A stretch of 64,000 nt of DNA from Bacteroidales bacterium (GTDB lineage: Bacteria > Bacteroidota > Bacteroidia > Bacteroidales > P3), in assembly GCA_009783885.1 (NCBI GenBank), contig WRCN01000001.1, positions 1 through 64,000 of the forward strand, given 5' to 3'. Of the stretch, positions 1-8,515 are shown piece after piece. Position 1 is the first letter of the stretch, and each line of letters starts with the position of its first letter. Both the position numbers and the translations under genes were made by a program. Below the pieces are notes generated by a model. The model was not told the DNA's origin and did not search any database. It worked only from the letters and a program-made list of their open reading frames with translations.

Positions 1-264
1 AATCGCAATGGCGGGAGAAATGCCTGAAATATTATCCACTTCGGGCTTGCTCATCTTTCCCAAAAACTGACGGGCGTAGGCCGAAAGCGATTCCACATAA
101 CGCCGTTGTCCTTCCGCATAAAGTGTATCAAACGCCAACGACGACTTTCCCGATCCCGACAAACCTGTAATCACAACCAATTCATTCCTAGGAATTTCGA
201 CCGTTATATTTTTCAGATTATTGACGCGCGCGCCTTGGATTTTTATGTTCTTTTTATCCGCCAT
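1..264 (-). CDS. uvrA: UvrABC excinuclease subunit A, N-terminal part
   Basis: First 88 codons of UvrA, the damage-recognition ATPase of nucleotide excision repair; the gene runs off the left edge. The translation starts [20 protein letters not shown] and contains the first Walker A ([19 protein letters not shown]) followed by [16 protein letters not shown] and the GISPAIAI segment, all diagnostic of UvrA. The ATG at 264-262 is chosen because a Bacteroidota -7 box lies 7 bases upstream of it. Identification is firm; nothing can be said about the rest of the protein. Confidence 0.96.
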   Translation of the reverse strand, partial: MADKKNIKIQGARVNNLKNITVEIPRNELVVITGLSGSGKSSLAFDTLYAEGQRRYVESLSAYARQFLGKMSKPEVDNISGISPAIAI

Positions 265-271
265 TGCTTTG

Positions 272-279
272 CAAAGGTA
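272..279 (-). promoter_or_regulatory. -7 box (TACCTTTG) of uvrA
   Basis: Matches the Bacteroidota TAnnTTTG element on the minus strand, 7 bases in front of the uvrA start, implying a very short leader. Confidence 0.7.
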
Positions 280-310
280 CGAAAAATAATTGAAATCACA
301 AAGCCGTAGC

Positions 311-355
311 TTCGACTACGCCTAGCCGCCGTGTCGGTCGTTGAGCGTAGTCGAA
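311..355. repeat. Inverted repeat, TTCGACTACGC family
   Basis: Arms TTCGACTACGC (311-321) and GCGTAGTCGAA (345-355) flank 23 bases. The element sits between the divergent uvrA and def promoters. Related sequence occurs between rpsI and rpsB (43158-43204) and after the sirtuin gene (about 51510-51521). Confidence 0.7.
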
Positions 356-388
356 ACGAAATTCCCTTGCTATATTCAACTTTTTTCG

Positions 389-396
389 TATCTTTG
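389..396 (+). promoter_or_regulatory. -7 box (TATCTTTG) of def
   Basis: TATCTTTG 22 bases in front of the ATG at 419. Its position shows that the upstream in-frame start near 341 is not used. Confidence 0.75.
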
Positions 397-418
397 CAAG
401 TTAATTACTCTCGCTCGT

Positions 419-976
419 ATGATAAGACCCATTTTAGCCTTCGGACATCCAAGTTTGCGAAAAAAATCGGAAAACATCACATCCGATTTTCCTGAATTGA
501 AAACATTGATTGCAGATTTGTACGAAACCATGAACAACGCTAACGGTGTTGGATTGGCAGCAATTCAAGTGAACATTCCTGCGAATGTTTTGGTCGTAAA
601 TGCAGACCCGTTTAGCGAAGAATATCCCGATTTGAAAAACTTCAAAAAAACCTATATCAACCTCGAAATTCTTGAAGAAAGCGGTGAAGAATGGGTCTAT
701 AACGAAGGTTGTTTGAGCATTCCAACCATCAATGAAGATGTTTTGCGAAAGCCAACCATCAAAATTGAATACGACGACGAAAACTTTGTACATCATACCG
801 AAACCGTCAGCGGTATGGTGGCACGCGTTTTGCAGCATGAATACGACCATTTACAAGGGCGTGTGTTTACTGACAATTTGAGTAGTTTGAGACGCATGTT
901 GTTGCGAAAAAAATTGGATCAAATTTCCAAAGGTCAAATCTCCGGAAAATATCGAATGAACCACCCTCGAAAATAA
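419..976 (+). CDS. def: Peptide deformylase
   Basis: Removes the N-formyl group from nascent proteins in the cytoplasm; metal-dependent. The 185-residue product has the three family motifs: GVGLAAIQ (residues 43-50), EGCLS (96-100, metal-binding Cys) and HEYDH (140-144, two metal-binding His and the catalytic Glu). Length is normal. The start at 419 is preferred because the promoter box ends at 396. The stop is 1 base before the following membrane protein gene, so the two are probably co-transcribed. In many Bacteroidales def is also near housekeeping genes, so the context is unremarkable. Confidence 0.96.
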   Translation: MIRPILAFGHPSLRKKSENITSDFPELKTLIADLYETMNNANGVGLAAIQVNIPANVLVVNADPFSEEYPDLKNFKKTYINLEILEESGEEWVYNEGCLSIPTINEDVLRKPTIKIEYDDENFVHHTETVSGMVARVLQHEYDHLQGRVFTDNLSSLRRMLLRKKLDQISKGQISGKYRMNHPRK

Positions 977-977
977 T

Positions 978-2213
978 ATGGCACTGAATTTTATTTGGAT
1001 CGGCTTTTTCTTAGTGGCTTTTGTAGTTGCGATTTTGAGTTTCGCTTTAAGTGGCGATACCACTACATTTAAAGCCATTATTGACGCTACGTTCAGCGCT
1101 TCGAAAATGGCTGTAATGGACATTGCGCTACCCTTAACCGGAATTATGACACTTTGGTTAGGTTTGATGAATATTGGTGAAAAAGCAGGTGCAGTAAGCG
1201 TGTTATCAAGAATTGTCGGTCCGTTTTTTAGTAAATTATTTCCCGAAATTCCAAAAAATCATCCCGCATCCGGACAATTATTGATGAATTTTTCTGCCAA
1301 CATGCTCGGTTTGGACAATGCCGCAACACCTCTCGGGTTAAAGGCTATGAACAGTCTGCAAGAACTTAATCCCAACAAAGACACGGCGAGCAACGCACAA
1401 ATCATGTTTTTGGCTATCAACACATCCGGCTTGACCGTGATTCCCGTTGCTATTCTCGCACAACGCGCCATTATGGGCGCAGCAAATCCCACCGATATTT
1501 TTATTCCGCTTTTAATTGCCACCTATTGTTCAACTTTGGCAGCCATAATTTTTGTAGGAATTAAACAAAAAATCAATCTGTTTAACAAAGTTATTTTGGG
1601 CTGGATATTAGGAATAACAGCGGGTTTGGCAGGTCTTACCTTCTATCTTTCGACCTTACCCGAGGAACAAATGACAATCGTTTCGAGCGTGGCAAGCAAC
1701 GGCATTTTACTGCTGATTATTTGCGGGTTTATTGCAGGAGGTTTATACAAACGTATCAATGTTTATGAAGCCTTTATTGACGGGGCAAAAGATGGTTTCA
1801 AAACGACTATAAAAATCGTTCCTTATTTGGTTGGGATGCTTGTAGCCATCGCTGTTTTCAGAGCTTCGGGCGCAATGGGTTATTTGATTGACGGTATTGC
1901 TTGGTGTGTTGCCGGAGTCGGACTAAACACGGATTTTGTTGCAGCCTTACCCACTGCAATCATGAAACCATTAAGCGGAAGCGGTGCAAGAGCCATGATG
2001 GTAGAAAGTATGGCAACTTACGGTGCAGACAGTTTCGTAGGACGATTGTCGTGCATCTTCCAAGGCTCAACCGATACTACGTTTTACATTATTGCTTTGT
2101 ACTTCGGATCTGTTGGAATTAAGCGTACGCGTTATGCTGTACAAGCAGGATTGCTTACAGATTTGGTAGGTGCAATCGCAGCGATTTTAGTGGCATATTT
2201 GTTTTTTCATTAA
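978..2213 (+). CDS. Fused SpmA/SpmB-like nucleoside recognition (Gate) domain membrane protein
   Basis: A 411-residue polytopic inner-membrane protein. The N-terminal half (about residues 1-200, with SANMLGLDNAATPLG and INTSGLTVIP) resembles spore maturation protein A, and the C-terminal half (about 225-411, with PLSGSGARAMM and GSTDTTFYI) resembles spore maturation protein B. The two are separate genes in spore formers but commonly fused in Bacteroidota. Each half has a Gate domain with several hydrophobic helices. The start lies 1 base after the def stop. The family is thought to move a small solute, but the substrate is unknown; this organism shows no sign of sporulation, so the name describes only homology. 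Confidence 0.88.
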   Translation: MALNFIWIGFFLVAFVVAILSFALSGDTTTFKAIIDATFSASKMAVMDIALPLTGIMTLWLGLMNIGEKAGAVSVLSRIVGPFFSKLFPEIPKNHPASGQLLMNFSANMLGLDNAATPLGLKAMNSLQELNPNKDTASNAQIMFLAINTSGLTVIPVAILAQRAIMGAANPTDIFIPLLIATYCSTLAAIIFVGIKQKINLFNKVILGWILGITAGLAGLTFYLSTLPEEQMTIVSSVASNGILLLIICGFIAGGLYKRINVYEAFIDGAKDGFKTTIKIVPYLVGMLVAIAVFRASGAMGYLIDGIAWCVAGVGLNTDFVAALPTAIMKPLSGSGARAMMVESMATYGADSFVGRLSCIFQGSTDTTFYIIALYFGSVGIKRTRYAVQAGLLTDLVGAIAAILVAYLFFH

Positions 2214-2229
2214 ATTCATTTTTTTTTCG

Positions 2230-2237
2230 TATCTTTG
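2230..2237 (+). promoter_or_regulatory. -7 box (TATCTTTG) of the T9SS plug operon
   Basis: TATCTTTG 33 bases before the ATG at 2271; likely drives the plug, ECF sigma and following genes. Confidence 0.75.
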
Positions 2238-2270
2238 CAAGATAAACCAAACCCTATTTTATTCTGAATA

Positions 2271-3497
2271 ATGAAAAAATTGTTTCTCACAATCGGCTGG
2301 ATTGCTTGGACAACACTGTGTTTTGGACAACTATTTTCAAGTGTAAAATGCACACCCAAAAACGATATTTTGGGCTATCCGGTTATTCGTCTTGGTAGCA
2401 ACGACCTACTACACGTATCATTCGACGAACTTTCATCGGATGCTGCACGTTCTTTGGAGTATCGTTTTGTACTTTGCAATGCCAACTGGACAACAGCGTC
2501 ACTGCGCCCTATCCAGTACATTTCAGGAATGAATCGCACGCCAATTGACGATATTCGTTTTTCCATCAACACACGCGCAGATTACACGCATTACCAATTT
2601 TCGTTTCCTGATGAACGCACGCGGTTTTTGGTTTCCGGCAACTATAAGTGTGAAATTTATGATGTAAATGACCCTGAAACAACCCTGCTTACCATTCATT
2701 TTTTTGTAACCGAAGATGCTGTTGCAATCAACGGAAAAGTTATTCCGCCTAAGCGTGTAGAATTTAGACGCAGCAGACAACAGCTCGAATTTGACATCAC
2801 ATCACGACTCGATATCATTCAACCGTATCAAAATCTCACGGTATTGGTTCAGCAAAACGGCAGAACGGATAATGTTCGCAGAGTTCAACCCAAACACGCC
2901 ATTGGAAGAACTTTTAAATTTGCAGATTCCGAAGATTTGGTATTCGACGGCGGAAACGAATTTCGGAATTTTGATACCAAATTTTTGAATTTTAACGGGC
3001 ATGGCGTTGAAAATATTTCGATTTTAGATCAGCAATATTTTGTTCTTCTGAATTCCGCCGAAAGTCGCGCCACAAAGGTTTATGCCGACAATGGCGACAT
3101 CAATGGGCGATTTGTTATTCGAGCCGATCGACGACCCAATCCCGAGATTGAAGCCGAATACACGGGGGTATTTTTTACGTTGTTTACAAATTATCAAGGC
3201 GATAATGTAAGTGTGCATGTATTTGGCGAATTGACCAATTGGGCATTCGGCGAAATTTCAGAAATGGATTACAATTTCGAAAGAAATTGCTACACCAAAC
3301 TTCTGTTTTTGAAGCAAGGTTTTTACGATTATCAATTTGTTTTACAAGACAATACTTCGCTAACTGCGGATATCACGCGTTTCGAAGGTAATCATTACGA
3401 AACCAAAAACAACTACACTATTTACGTGTATTATCGCGGAAATTCCGATCATCACGACCGTTTAATCGGCACAACTCTTGTCAGAGCGCATGAATGA
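2271..3497 (+). CDS. Type IX secretion system plug protein (DUF5103 family)
   Basis: A 408-residue secreted or periplasmic protein with a signal peptide (MKKLFLTIGWIAWTTLCFGQ). The body matches the DUF5103 family, whose characterised members plug the outer-membrane SprA/Sov pore of the type IX secretion system when it is idle. Recognisable stretches include SLEYRFVLCNANW, PIQYISGMNR and the late YDYQFVLQD region. Its 3' end overlaps the ECF sigma gene by 8 bases, implying translational coupling. The window also holds PorD and several probable T9SS cargo proteins, which fits the assignment. The role is by family; no experiment can be inferred here. Confidence 0.85.
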   Translation: MKKLFLTIGWIAWTTLCFGQLFSSVKCTPKNDILGYPVIRLGSNDLLHVSFDELSSDAARSLEYRFVLCNANWTTASLRPIQYISGMNRTPIDDIRFSINTRADYTHYQFSFPDERTRFLVSGNYKCEIYDVNDPETTLLTIHFFVTEDAVAINGKVIPPKRVEFRRSRQQLEFDITSRLDIIQPYQNLTVLVQQNGRTDNVRRVQPKHAIGRTFKFADSEDLVFDGGNEFRNFDTKFLNFNGHGVENISILDQQYFVLLNSAESRATKVYADNGDINGRFVIRADRRPNPEIEAEYTGVFFTLFTNYQGDNVSVHVFGELTNWAFGEISEMDYNFERNCYTKLLFLKQGFYDYQFVLQDNTSLTADITRFEGNHYETKNNYTIYVYYRGNSDHHDRLIGTTLVRAHE

Positions 3498-4029
3498 GAG
3501 TATTTTAATACAGCAACTTCGCAACGACCATAGTCGAAATTTCGCGTTCAGACAACTCATGCAACAAGAGCAAGAGAAGGTGTATCGCTTAATTCGCCGA
3601 ATGGTGATTGATCACGATGATACCGATGATTTGACGCAAGCCACATTTATCAAAGTATTTGAAAATATCAATGAATTTGAAGGAAAATCCAAATTATCTA
3701 CGTGGATTTATCGAATTGCAGTAAACGAAGCCTTGAACTTTTTAAGACATAAACGTAGAAAATTGTTTGTCCCAATTGTTGATGTAGAGCGACAGTTATC
3801 CAATAAAATTGACACAGATTTCAATTTCAACGGTGATGAAATAGAGAAAAAACTGCAAAAAGCCATTTTAACGTTGCCCGAGAAACAGCGCTTGGTCTTC
3901 AATATGCGCTATTACGAAAACATCAAATACGAAGAGATGAGCGACATTTTAGGCACTTCCGTAGGTGCTTTAAAGGCTTCTTATCACATTGCTGAGGAAA
4001 AAATCGAAAAAATTTTAAAATCCAATTAA
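3490..4029 (+). CDS. ECF-type RNA polymerase sigma-70 factor
   Basis: A 179-residue sigma factor with region 2 (about residues 20-90, DLTQATFIKVFENINEFEG and WIYRIAVNEALNFLR) and region 4 (about 120-175, LPEKQRLVFNMRYYENIKYEEMS as helix-turn-helix). The ATG at 3490 lies inside the end of the plug gene; an upstream TTG at 3478 is in frame but less likely. Two membrane or periplasmic proteins follow, as in many Bacteroidota ECF units. The overlap with the T9SS plug gene suggests a SigP-like role in controlling the secretion machinery; that is inference, since paralogous ECF factors are numerous in this phylum. Confidence 0.9.
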   Translation: MNESILIQQLRNDHSRNFAFRQLMQQEQEKVYRLIRRMVIDHDDTDDLTQATFIKVFENINEFEGKSKLSTWIYRIAVNEALNFLRHKRRKLFVPIVDVERQLSNKIDTDFNFNGDEIEKKLQKAILTLPEKQRLVFNMRYYENIKYEEMSDILGTSVGALKASYHIAEEKIEKILKSN

Positions 4030-4057
4030 ACTTTTTATAGTTTCAAGCATCAAACTA

Positions 4058-4513
4058 ATGAAAAACGAAATGAAAATGCACACATCGTTATCCGATATGC
4101 CACGCAAAAATAATGCGTTCATTGTGCCTGAAGGTTACTTCGAAGAATTGCCGACGGCGGTGTTGTTAAAATGTTCGGTTTCAAAAGAAAAGAAAGAACC
4201 GTTGAGGGCTTTAAAACCCCTGTGGTGGAGCGTTGCAGCTTGTAGTCTTTTGCTTTTGGGTATTTGGTTTGTTGTTCCGAATTCAACGCCGTCGTCGGAT
4301 TCTTTGTTAGCAGAAGAATCCTATGCAATAAGTGGATTGCGGGATTATTTGGCGTATCATGTACCTTTGACGGCTATTATTGAGGAGGAGTTGAACGATT
4401 TCGATATGGATTTCTCGCATTTCTTTTACGGAGAAATTTCCGATGCAGATCTTTTGGCTTACGACAACGCCCTTTTAGATTATTTGAATTACATCGATTT
4501 TTACGATGAATAA
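4058..4513 (+). CDS. Single-pass membrane protein following the ECF sigma gene (possible anti-sigma partner)
   Basis: A 151-residue protein with a cytoplasmic-looking N-terminus containing NAFIVPEGYFEELP, one hydrophobic helix (about residues 68-88, WWSVAACSLLLLGIWFVV) and an acidic C-terminal part. This arrangement (short N-terminal motif, single helix, acidic tail) is typical of proteins that follow ECF sigma genes in Bacteroidota, where they may hold the sigma factor at the membrane. No zinc-finger anti-sigma motif is visible. It starts 28 bases after the sigma stop and overlaps the next gene by 8 bases, so it is part of the same operon. Function is inferred from context only. Confidence 0.75.
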   Translation: MKNEMKMHTSLSDMPRKNNAFIVPEGYFEELPTAVLLKCSVSKEKKEPLRALKPLWWSVAACSLLLLGIWFVVPNSTPSSDSLLAEESYAISGLRDYLAYHVPLTAIIEEELNDFDMDFSHFFYGEISDADLLAYDNALLDYLNYIDFYDE

Positions 4514-5048
4514 AACCATAATGGTTATGAAAACACCTATCCTAATTTGTATGCTCTGTTTTTTTGCGCTTTCCGGATATTCCGAAAAACGGGTTTGTGA
4601 CAAAAACCATTGCTTGGAACAGCAGCAAGAAGAACGCGATGCCACCAAACAAAAAATTCAATCTCGAAAAATTGCTTTTTTTACTGAAAAATTGTCACTT
4701 ACACCGGAAGAAGCACGGAAATTTTGGCCAATGTACAACGCTTATTTTAGCTTACGCGAACAATTAACAAGTAGTTTTTTCAAAGAAATATGCTGTAAAG
4801 AATGCAGAAAGGAAAAGGGCAAAAAAGAAGTTAATGTTTTGGATTTATCGGATGCCGAGGCCACGAAAATAGTTAACGACAGAGCAAAATTATTCGATTT
4901 GGAAAAGAAATTCCACAACGACTTATGTAAATTATTATCACCGCAACGCGTGGTGATGTATTATTGCGCCGAACGTGAATTTCAGCGCGAACTGCTTCGT
5001 CAACATTCCGAAGGTAGTGCAAAAATACGTGAGTCTCGTCGGCGTTAA
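4506..5048 (+). CDS. Periplasmic helix-rich protein (Spy/LTxxQ-like)
   Basis: A 180-residue protein with a signal peptide (MVMKTPILICMLCFFALSGYS after a short lead). The mature part is helical and charged: FFTEKLSLTPEEARKFWP is the signature of Bacteroidota periplasmic proteins found next to ECF sigma genes, and LSPQRVVMYYCAEREFQREL resembles the closing helix of Spy/CpxP-like proteins. An internal CCKECRKEKGKK stretch is unusual and might bind metal or form disulphides. The gene overlaps the previous one, making a four-gene unit with plug and sigma. An envelope-stress sensor or chaperone role is plausible but not shown by the sequence. Confidence 0.75.
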   Translation: MNKTIMVMKTPILICMLCFFALSGYSEKRVCDKNHCLEQQQEERDATKQKIQSRKIAFFTEKLSLTPEEARKFWPMYNAYFSLREQLTSSFFKEICCKECRKEKGKKEVNVLDLSDAEATKIVNDRAKLFDLEKKFHNDLCKLLSPQRVVMYYCAEREFQRELLRQHSEGSAKIRESRRR

Positions 5049-5122
5049 TGCATTTTTCACGCTTTTATTCGTAAAAACGTGAAAAAATGCAAAAAAACAT
5101 TGATATTTTCATAATTTTTTTG

Positions 5123-5130
5123 TATCTTTG
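5123..5130 (+). promoter_or_regulatory. -7 box (TATCTTTG) of the surA-like pair
   Basis: TATCTTTG about 79 bases before the ATG at 5209, giving a leader of about 70 bases. Confidence 0.7.
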
Positions 5131-5208
5131 CAAGATGTATGCGTTATATTATGAATATAAAACCCTAATGAGTGATGCAGGGTTTAAACAATTAATCAGG
5201 AGAGACCT

Positions 5209-6111
5209 ATGTTGAGATTTGTTGCTATTGTGGGACTATTGGTGATAGGTGTAGCTTGTCAACAATCCCAACAGAAAGAAACGCCCATTGCTAGAGTGAT
5301 GAACGAATATTTGTATGCTTCCGATTTGGTTGGAGTTATTGCACCTGGAGCATTGCAAGCTGATAGTATCGAAGCGGTTCACGCATATATTCACAATTGG
5401 ATTCAACAAAAATTATTGATCCAAAAAGCAAAAAAAAATCTGCCCGGCCACCAAAAAGCCTTCGAACAAGAAATTGAAAACTATCGCAATTCTTTGATTA
5501 TTTTTACGTACCAAAATGCACTCATCGAACAAATGCTGGATACGGCGATCACAGAAACCGAAATCGAAAATTATTTTGAAGAAAATAAGCAGTTGTTTTT
5601 GTTGAAAAGCAACATCGTACGGGTGCGATTTGCAAGATTGGAAAATCATCCGAAAAATAGCAGAGATAGAGCCATTCGAGAAAAAATTAAAAAGCAAGAA
5701 GCTATTTCCAAGTTGATTTTTTCTGCGGATTTGACAGGAGAGGAATGGCTTGAACTTTCGAATCTTTGTCAAGAACTTTCGGACAATTATTTCCTCAATA
5801 GCGATCAATGGATTTTTTTTAATGATTTATTGAAAGAAGTTCCCATGGAGACTTATAATCCTTCTATGGGAATTTTTAATCAAGAAGATTTTCTGCGCAA
5901 AAATAATCAGCTTCAAGTGCCCAATGAAAATTATATTTATGTTGTAAATATTTTGGAATATCGACTTGTAGGAAGTGTTTCGCCGATTGAATTTGAACGG
6001 GAAAAAATTCGAAATATCATTTTGAATAACCGAAAAGTAAGGCTGATAGAAAGTTTGCGAAACGAAGTGATGTCGGAAGGGCGTGAAAAAAAATGGTTTG
6101 AAATTTACTAA
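5209..6111 (+). CDS. SurA-like lipoprotein lacking a recognisable PPIase domain
   Basis: A 300-residue lipoprotein: signal sequence with lipobox GVAC (Cys at about residue 17). The body has a SurA N-terminal-like pattern (helical segment YIHNWIQQKLLIQKAKKNLP, then ENYFEENKQLF) but no parvulin peptidyl-prolyl isomerase fold is evident. It lies 3 bases before surA and shares its promoter. In Bacteroidales such a lipoprotein commonly precedes surA. It probably helps chaperone outer-membrane proteins in the periplasm; this is inferred from fold and neighbour. Confidence 0.8.
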   Translation: MLRFVAIVGLLVIGVACQQSQQKETPIARVMNEYLYASDLVGVIAPGALQADSIEAVHAYIHNWIQQKLLIQKAKKNLPGHQKAFEQEIENYRNSLIIFTYQNALIEQMLDTAITETEIENYFEENKQLFLLKSNIVRVRFARLENHPKNSRDRAIREKIKKQEAISKLIFSADLTGEEWLELSNLCQELSDNYFLNSDQWIFFNDLLKEVPMETYNPSMGIFNQEDFLRKNNQLQVPNENYIYVVNILEYRLVGSVSPIEFEREKIRNIILNNRKVRLIESLRNEVMSEGREKKWFEIY

Positions 6112-6114
6112 TGT

Positions 6115-7452
6115 ATGAAAATAAAATTGGTTTTGATAGGCTTGTTTCTGTGCTCGACAGCTTATGCTCAAAACAGAATAATGATCGACCAAGTCGTTGC
6201 TGTTGTAGGAAACAGAATTGTTAAGCATTCTGATATTGAAGCACAAATCGGCAATATGAGAATGCATGGCGAACCCGTTGATGAGTTTACGTATTGCCAA
6301 ATTTTAGAACGAATGATGATCAACCGGCTTTTTGAACATCAAGCCGATTTAGACAGTATCGTCATCCCCGACTCGGAAGTGGAAGCCAATCTCGACCGAC
6401 GTATTCGATTTTTTATTCAACAAATCGGTTCGAGAGAAAAGCTGGAAGAATTTTACAACAAATCGATTGTTGCCATAAAAGAGGAATTTCGTGAGATGAT
6501 TCGTTCGCAAATGGTTTCCGACCAAATGGAGCGAAGAATAACCGAAGATGTTCGAGTAACACCAAGTGAAGTTCGGAAATTTTTCAATCAACTTAATCCC
6601 GACAGCATCCCGCTTATCCCAACGGAATTCGAGATTTATCAAATTGTGAAAAAACCAGCTATCAGCAAAGAACAAAGAGATGAAGTCAGACGTCGACTCA
6701 ATGAATATCGCAATCGAATTTTGAAAGGAGAGCGATTTTCTACGCTTGCAACCATGTTTTCCGAATGCCCCGCTTCGAGCAGAAGAGGGGGAGAATTAGG
6801 TTTTTTTGGACGTGGAGAGATGTATGCTGAATTTGAATCGGTCGCGTTTTCTCTCAAAGAAGGCGAGGTTTCGCCGGTTATAGAAACTAAAGCGGGGTTT
6901 CATATTTTGCAACTGATCGAACGCCAGGGTGAAATTGTAAACGTCCGCCATTTGTTGCTTCAGCCCAAACCTGATATTGAAGATTTGGATCGTGCTCAAA
7001 AATTTTTGGATAGTGTCGCCGGACTAATTCGGGATTCGGTTTATACCTTTCAACAAGCTGCCGAACGTTTTTCGGATGATCCGAGTGGAAGAGTAGGTGG
7101 TTTATACACCGGTCCATATAGCGGAAATTCACGTGTAACGGCGGAAGAAATGGATCCAAATATCTTTTTCATCATTGATAAATTCGAAGAAGGCCAAATT
7201 TCAAATGCAGCACCTTTTCTAACGGAAGACAACGAGCAAGCATTTCGTCTGCTCATGCTAAATAGGCGAATTGCCCCACATCGCGCGAATTTGGAACAGG
7301 ACTATGATAAAATTCACAATATGGCTCTATCACAAGCCAGACAAGCTAGAATGAGTGAATGGCTCAACCAAAAATTGAGAACACTTTACGTTCGATTGAA
7401 TGACAGAGCTAGAGAATGCAGCAGCACATTTGAATATAATTGGGGACAATAA
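6115..7452 (+). CDS. surA: Periplasmic chaperone / peptidyl-prolyl isomerase SurA
   Basis: A 445-residue secreted protein (signal peptide ending TAYAQ) that escorts unfolded outer-membrane proteins. Order: SurA N-terminal helical domain (about 20-165, MIDQVVAVVGNRIVKHSDIE), first parvulin domain (about 175-275, GERFSTLATMFSECPASSRRGGELGFFGRGEM ... GEVSPVIETKAGFHILQL as separate conserved pieces) and a second, more divergent parvulin domain (about 278-385, FSDDPSGRVGG). Length fits the family. It is translated directly behind the SurA-like lipoprotein. Confidence 0.93.
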   Translation: MKIKLVLIGLFLCSTAYAQNRIMIDQVVAVVGNRIVKHSDIEAQIGNMRMHGEPVDEFTYCQILERMMINRLFEHQADLDSIVIPDSEVEANLDRRIRFFIQQIGSREKLEEFYNKSIVAIKEEFREMIRSQMVSDQMERRITEDVRVTPSEVRKFFNQLNPDSIPLIPTEFEIYQIVKKPAISKEQRDEVRRRLNEYRNRILKGERFSTLATMFSECPASSRRGGELGFFGRGEMYAEFESVAFSLKEGEVSPVIETKAGFHILQLIERQGEIVNVRHLLLQPKPDIEDLDRAQKFLDSVAGLIRDSVYTFQQAAERFSDDPSGRVGGLYTGPYSGNSRVTAEEMDPNIFFIIDKFEEGQISNAAPFLTEDNEQAFRLLMLNRRIAPHRANLEQDYDKIHNMALSQARQARMSEWLNQKLRTLYVRLNDRARECSSTFEYNWGQ

Positions 7453-7454
7453 TT

Positions 7455-7525
7455 AATTACGAATTATCAATTACGAATTGCTTCGCCCTATTCATTCGTA
7501 ATTTTCAATTCGTAATTCGTAATTT
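7455..7525. repeat. Intergenic AATTCGTAATT-type imperfect inverted repeat
   Basis: Units of AATTACGAATT and AATTCGTAATT arranged head to head between surA and the MoxR gene. The same type of repeat recurs at 18033-18103. Could act as a terminator-like or mobile palindromic element; no T-run clearly follows. Confidence 0.65.
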
Positions 7526-7533
7526 ATAAATAT

Positions 7534-8487
7534 ATGCACACACCCGAACAAATACAAGAACTAAACCAAAAATACAATCAACTCCGCACCGAAATAGGAA
7601 AAGTCATCGTTGCCCAAGATCAAGTTGTGAAAGATCTTTTGATTACGGTTTTCAGTCGCGGACATGCTCTGTTGATTGGCGTTCCGGGATTGGCAAAAAC
7701 ATTATTGATAAACACGCTGTCGCAAGCGTTAGACTTGCAATACAGCCGTATTCAGTTTACACCGGATTTGATGCCTTCAGATATTTTAGGTTCGGAAATT
7801 TTAGGACAGGATAGAAGTTTCAGATTTATTAAAGGACCTGTTTTTGCTAATATTATTTTGGCCGACGAAATCAACCGAACACCACCAAAGACACAGGCTG
7901 CGCTATTAGAAGCGATGCAGGAAAAAGCCGTTACGGTGGCCGGACAAACTTACAAATTACCCAATCCGTTTTTTGTTTTAGCAACACAAAACCCCATTGA
8001 ACAAGAAGGCACCTATCCATTGCCTGAAGCGCAATTAGACCGATTTATGTTTAACATTATGTTGGATTATCCAACATTTGAACAAGAGTTAAATATCGTT
8101 AAACAAACCACCAACGACCAAATTCACGTGCTTTCAAACGTTCTGAATGCCTCGGAAATAGAAATTTTTCAATCGTTGGTGAGAGCCTTGCCTGTTCCCG
8201 ACAATGTGTTGCAGGAAGCCGTGAAAATCGTGTCCGGTTCGCGGCCGAACACATTGCAAGCGAAGCCTGTTGCGACGCAATATTTGCTTTGGGGTGCAGG
8301 TCCAAGAGCTTCACAAAATCTGATTATTGGTGCAAAATGCCATGCTGCATTAAACGGCAAATTTTCACCAGACATCGAAGATGTTCATGCCGTTGCGTTG
8401 CAAGTTTTAAGACATCGTTTGGTGAAAAACTACAAAGCCGAAGCCGAAGGTATTTCTACGGATGATATTATTCGGAAGTTGCTGTAA
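7534..8487 (+). CDS. MoxR-family AAA ATPase
   Basis: A 317-residue cytoplasmic AAA+ ATPase of the MoxR group, which acts as a chaperone-like motor for maturation of other proteins, often with von Willebrand factor A partners. Walker A GVPGLAKT (about residue 49), Walker B ILADEINR (about 109), sensor-1 region VLATQNPIEQEGTYPLPEAQ and the C-terminal lid are all present. In most Bacteroidales this gene is followed by DUF58 and Bat aerotolerance genes; here RNase HII follows instead, so its usual partners must be elsewhere or absent. Confidence 0.92.
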   Translation: MHTPEQIQELNQKYNQLRTEIGKVIVAQDQVVKDLLITVFSRGHALLIGVPGLAKTLLINTLSQALDLQYSRIQFTPDLMPSDILGSEILGQDRSFRFIKGPVFANIILADEINRTPPKTQAALLEAMQEKAVTVAGQTYKLPNPFFVLATQNPIEQEGTYPLPEAQLDRFMFNIMLDYPTFEQELNIVKQTTNDQIHVLSNVLNASEIEIFQSLVRALPVPDNVLQEAVKIVSGSRPNTLQAKPVATQYLLWGAGPRASQNLIIGAKCHAALNGKFSPDIEDVHAVALQVLRHRLVKNYKAEAEGISTDDIIRKLL

Positions 8488-8515
8488 AATTTGATATGCA
8501 AGTATACTTTGCAAA

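Noticed and set aside
1259..1522. Minus-strand ORF of 87 codons
   Set aside because: Lies wholly inside the SpmA/SpmB-like gene; no promoter or family similarity.
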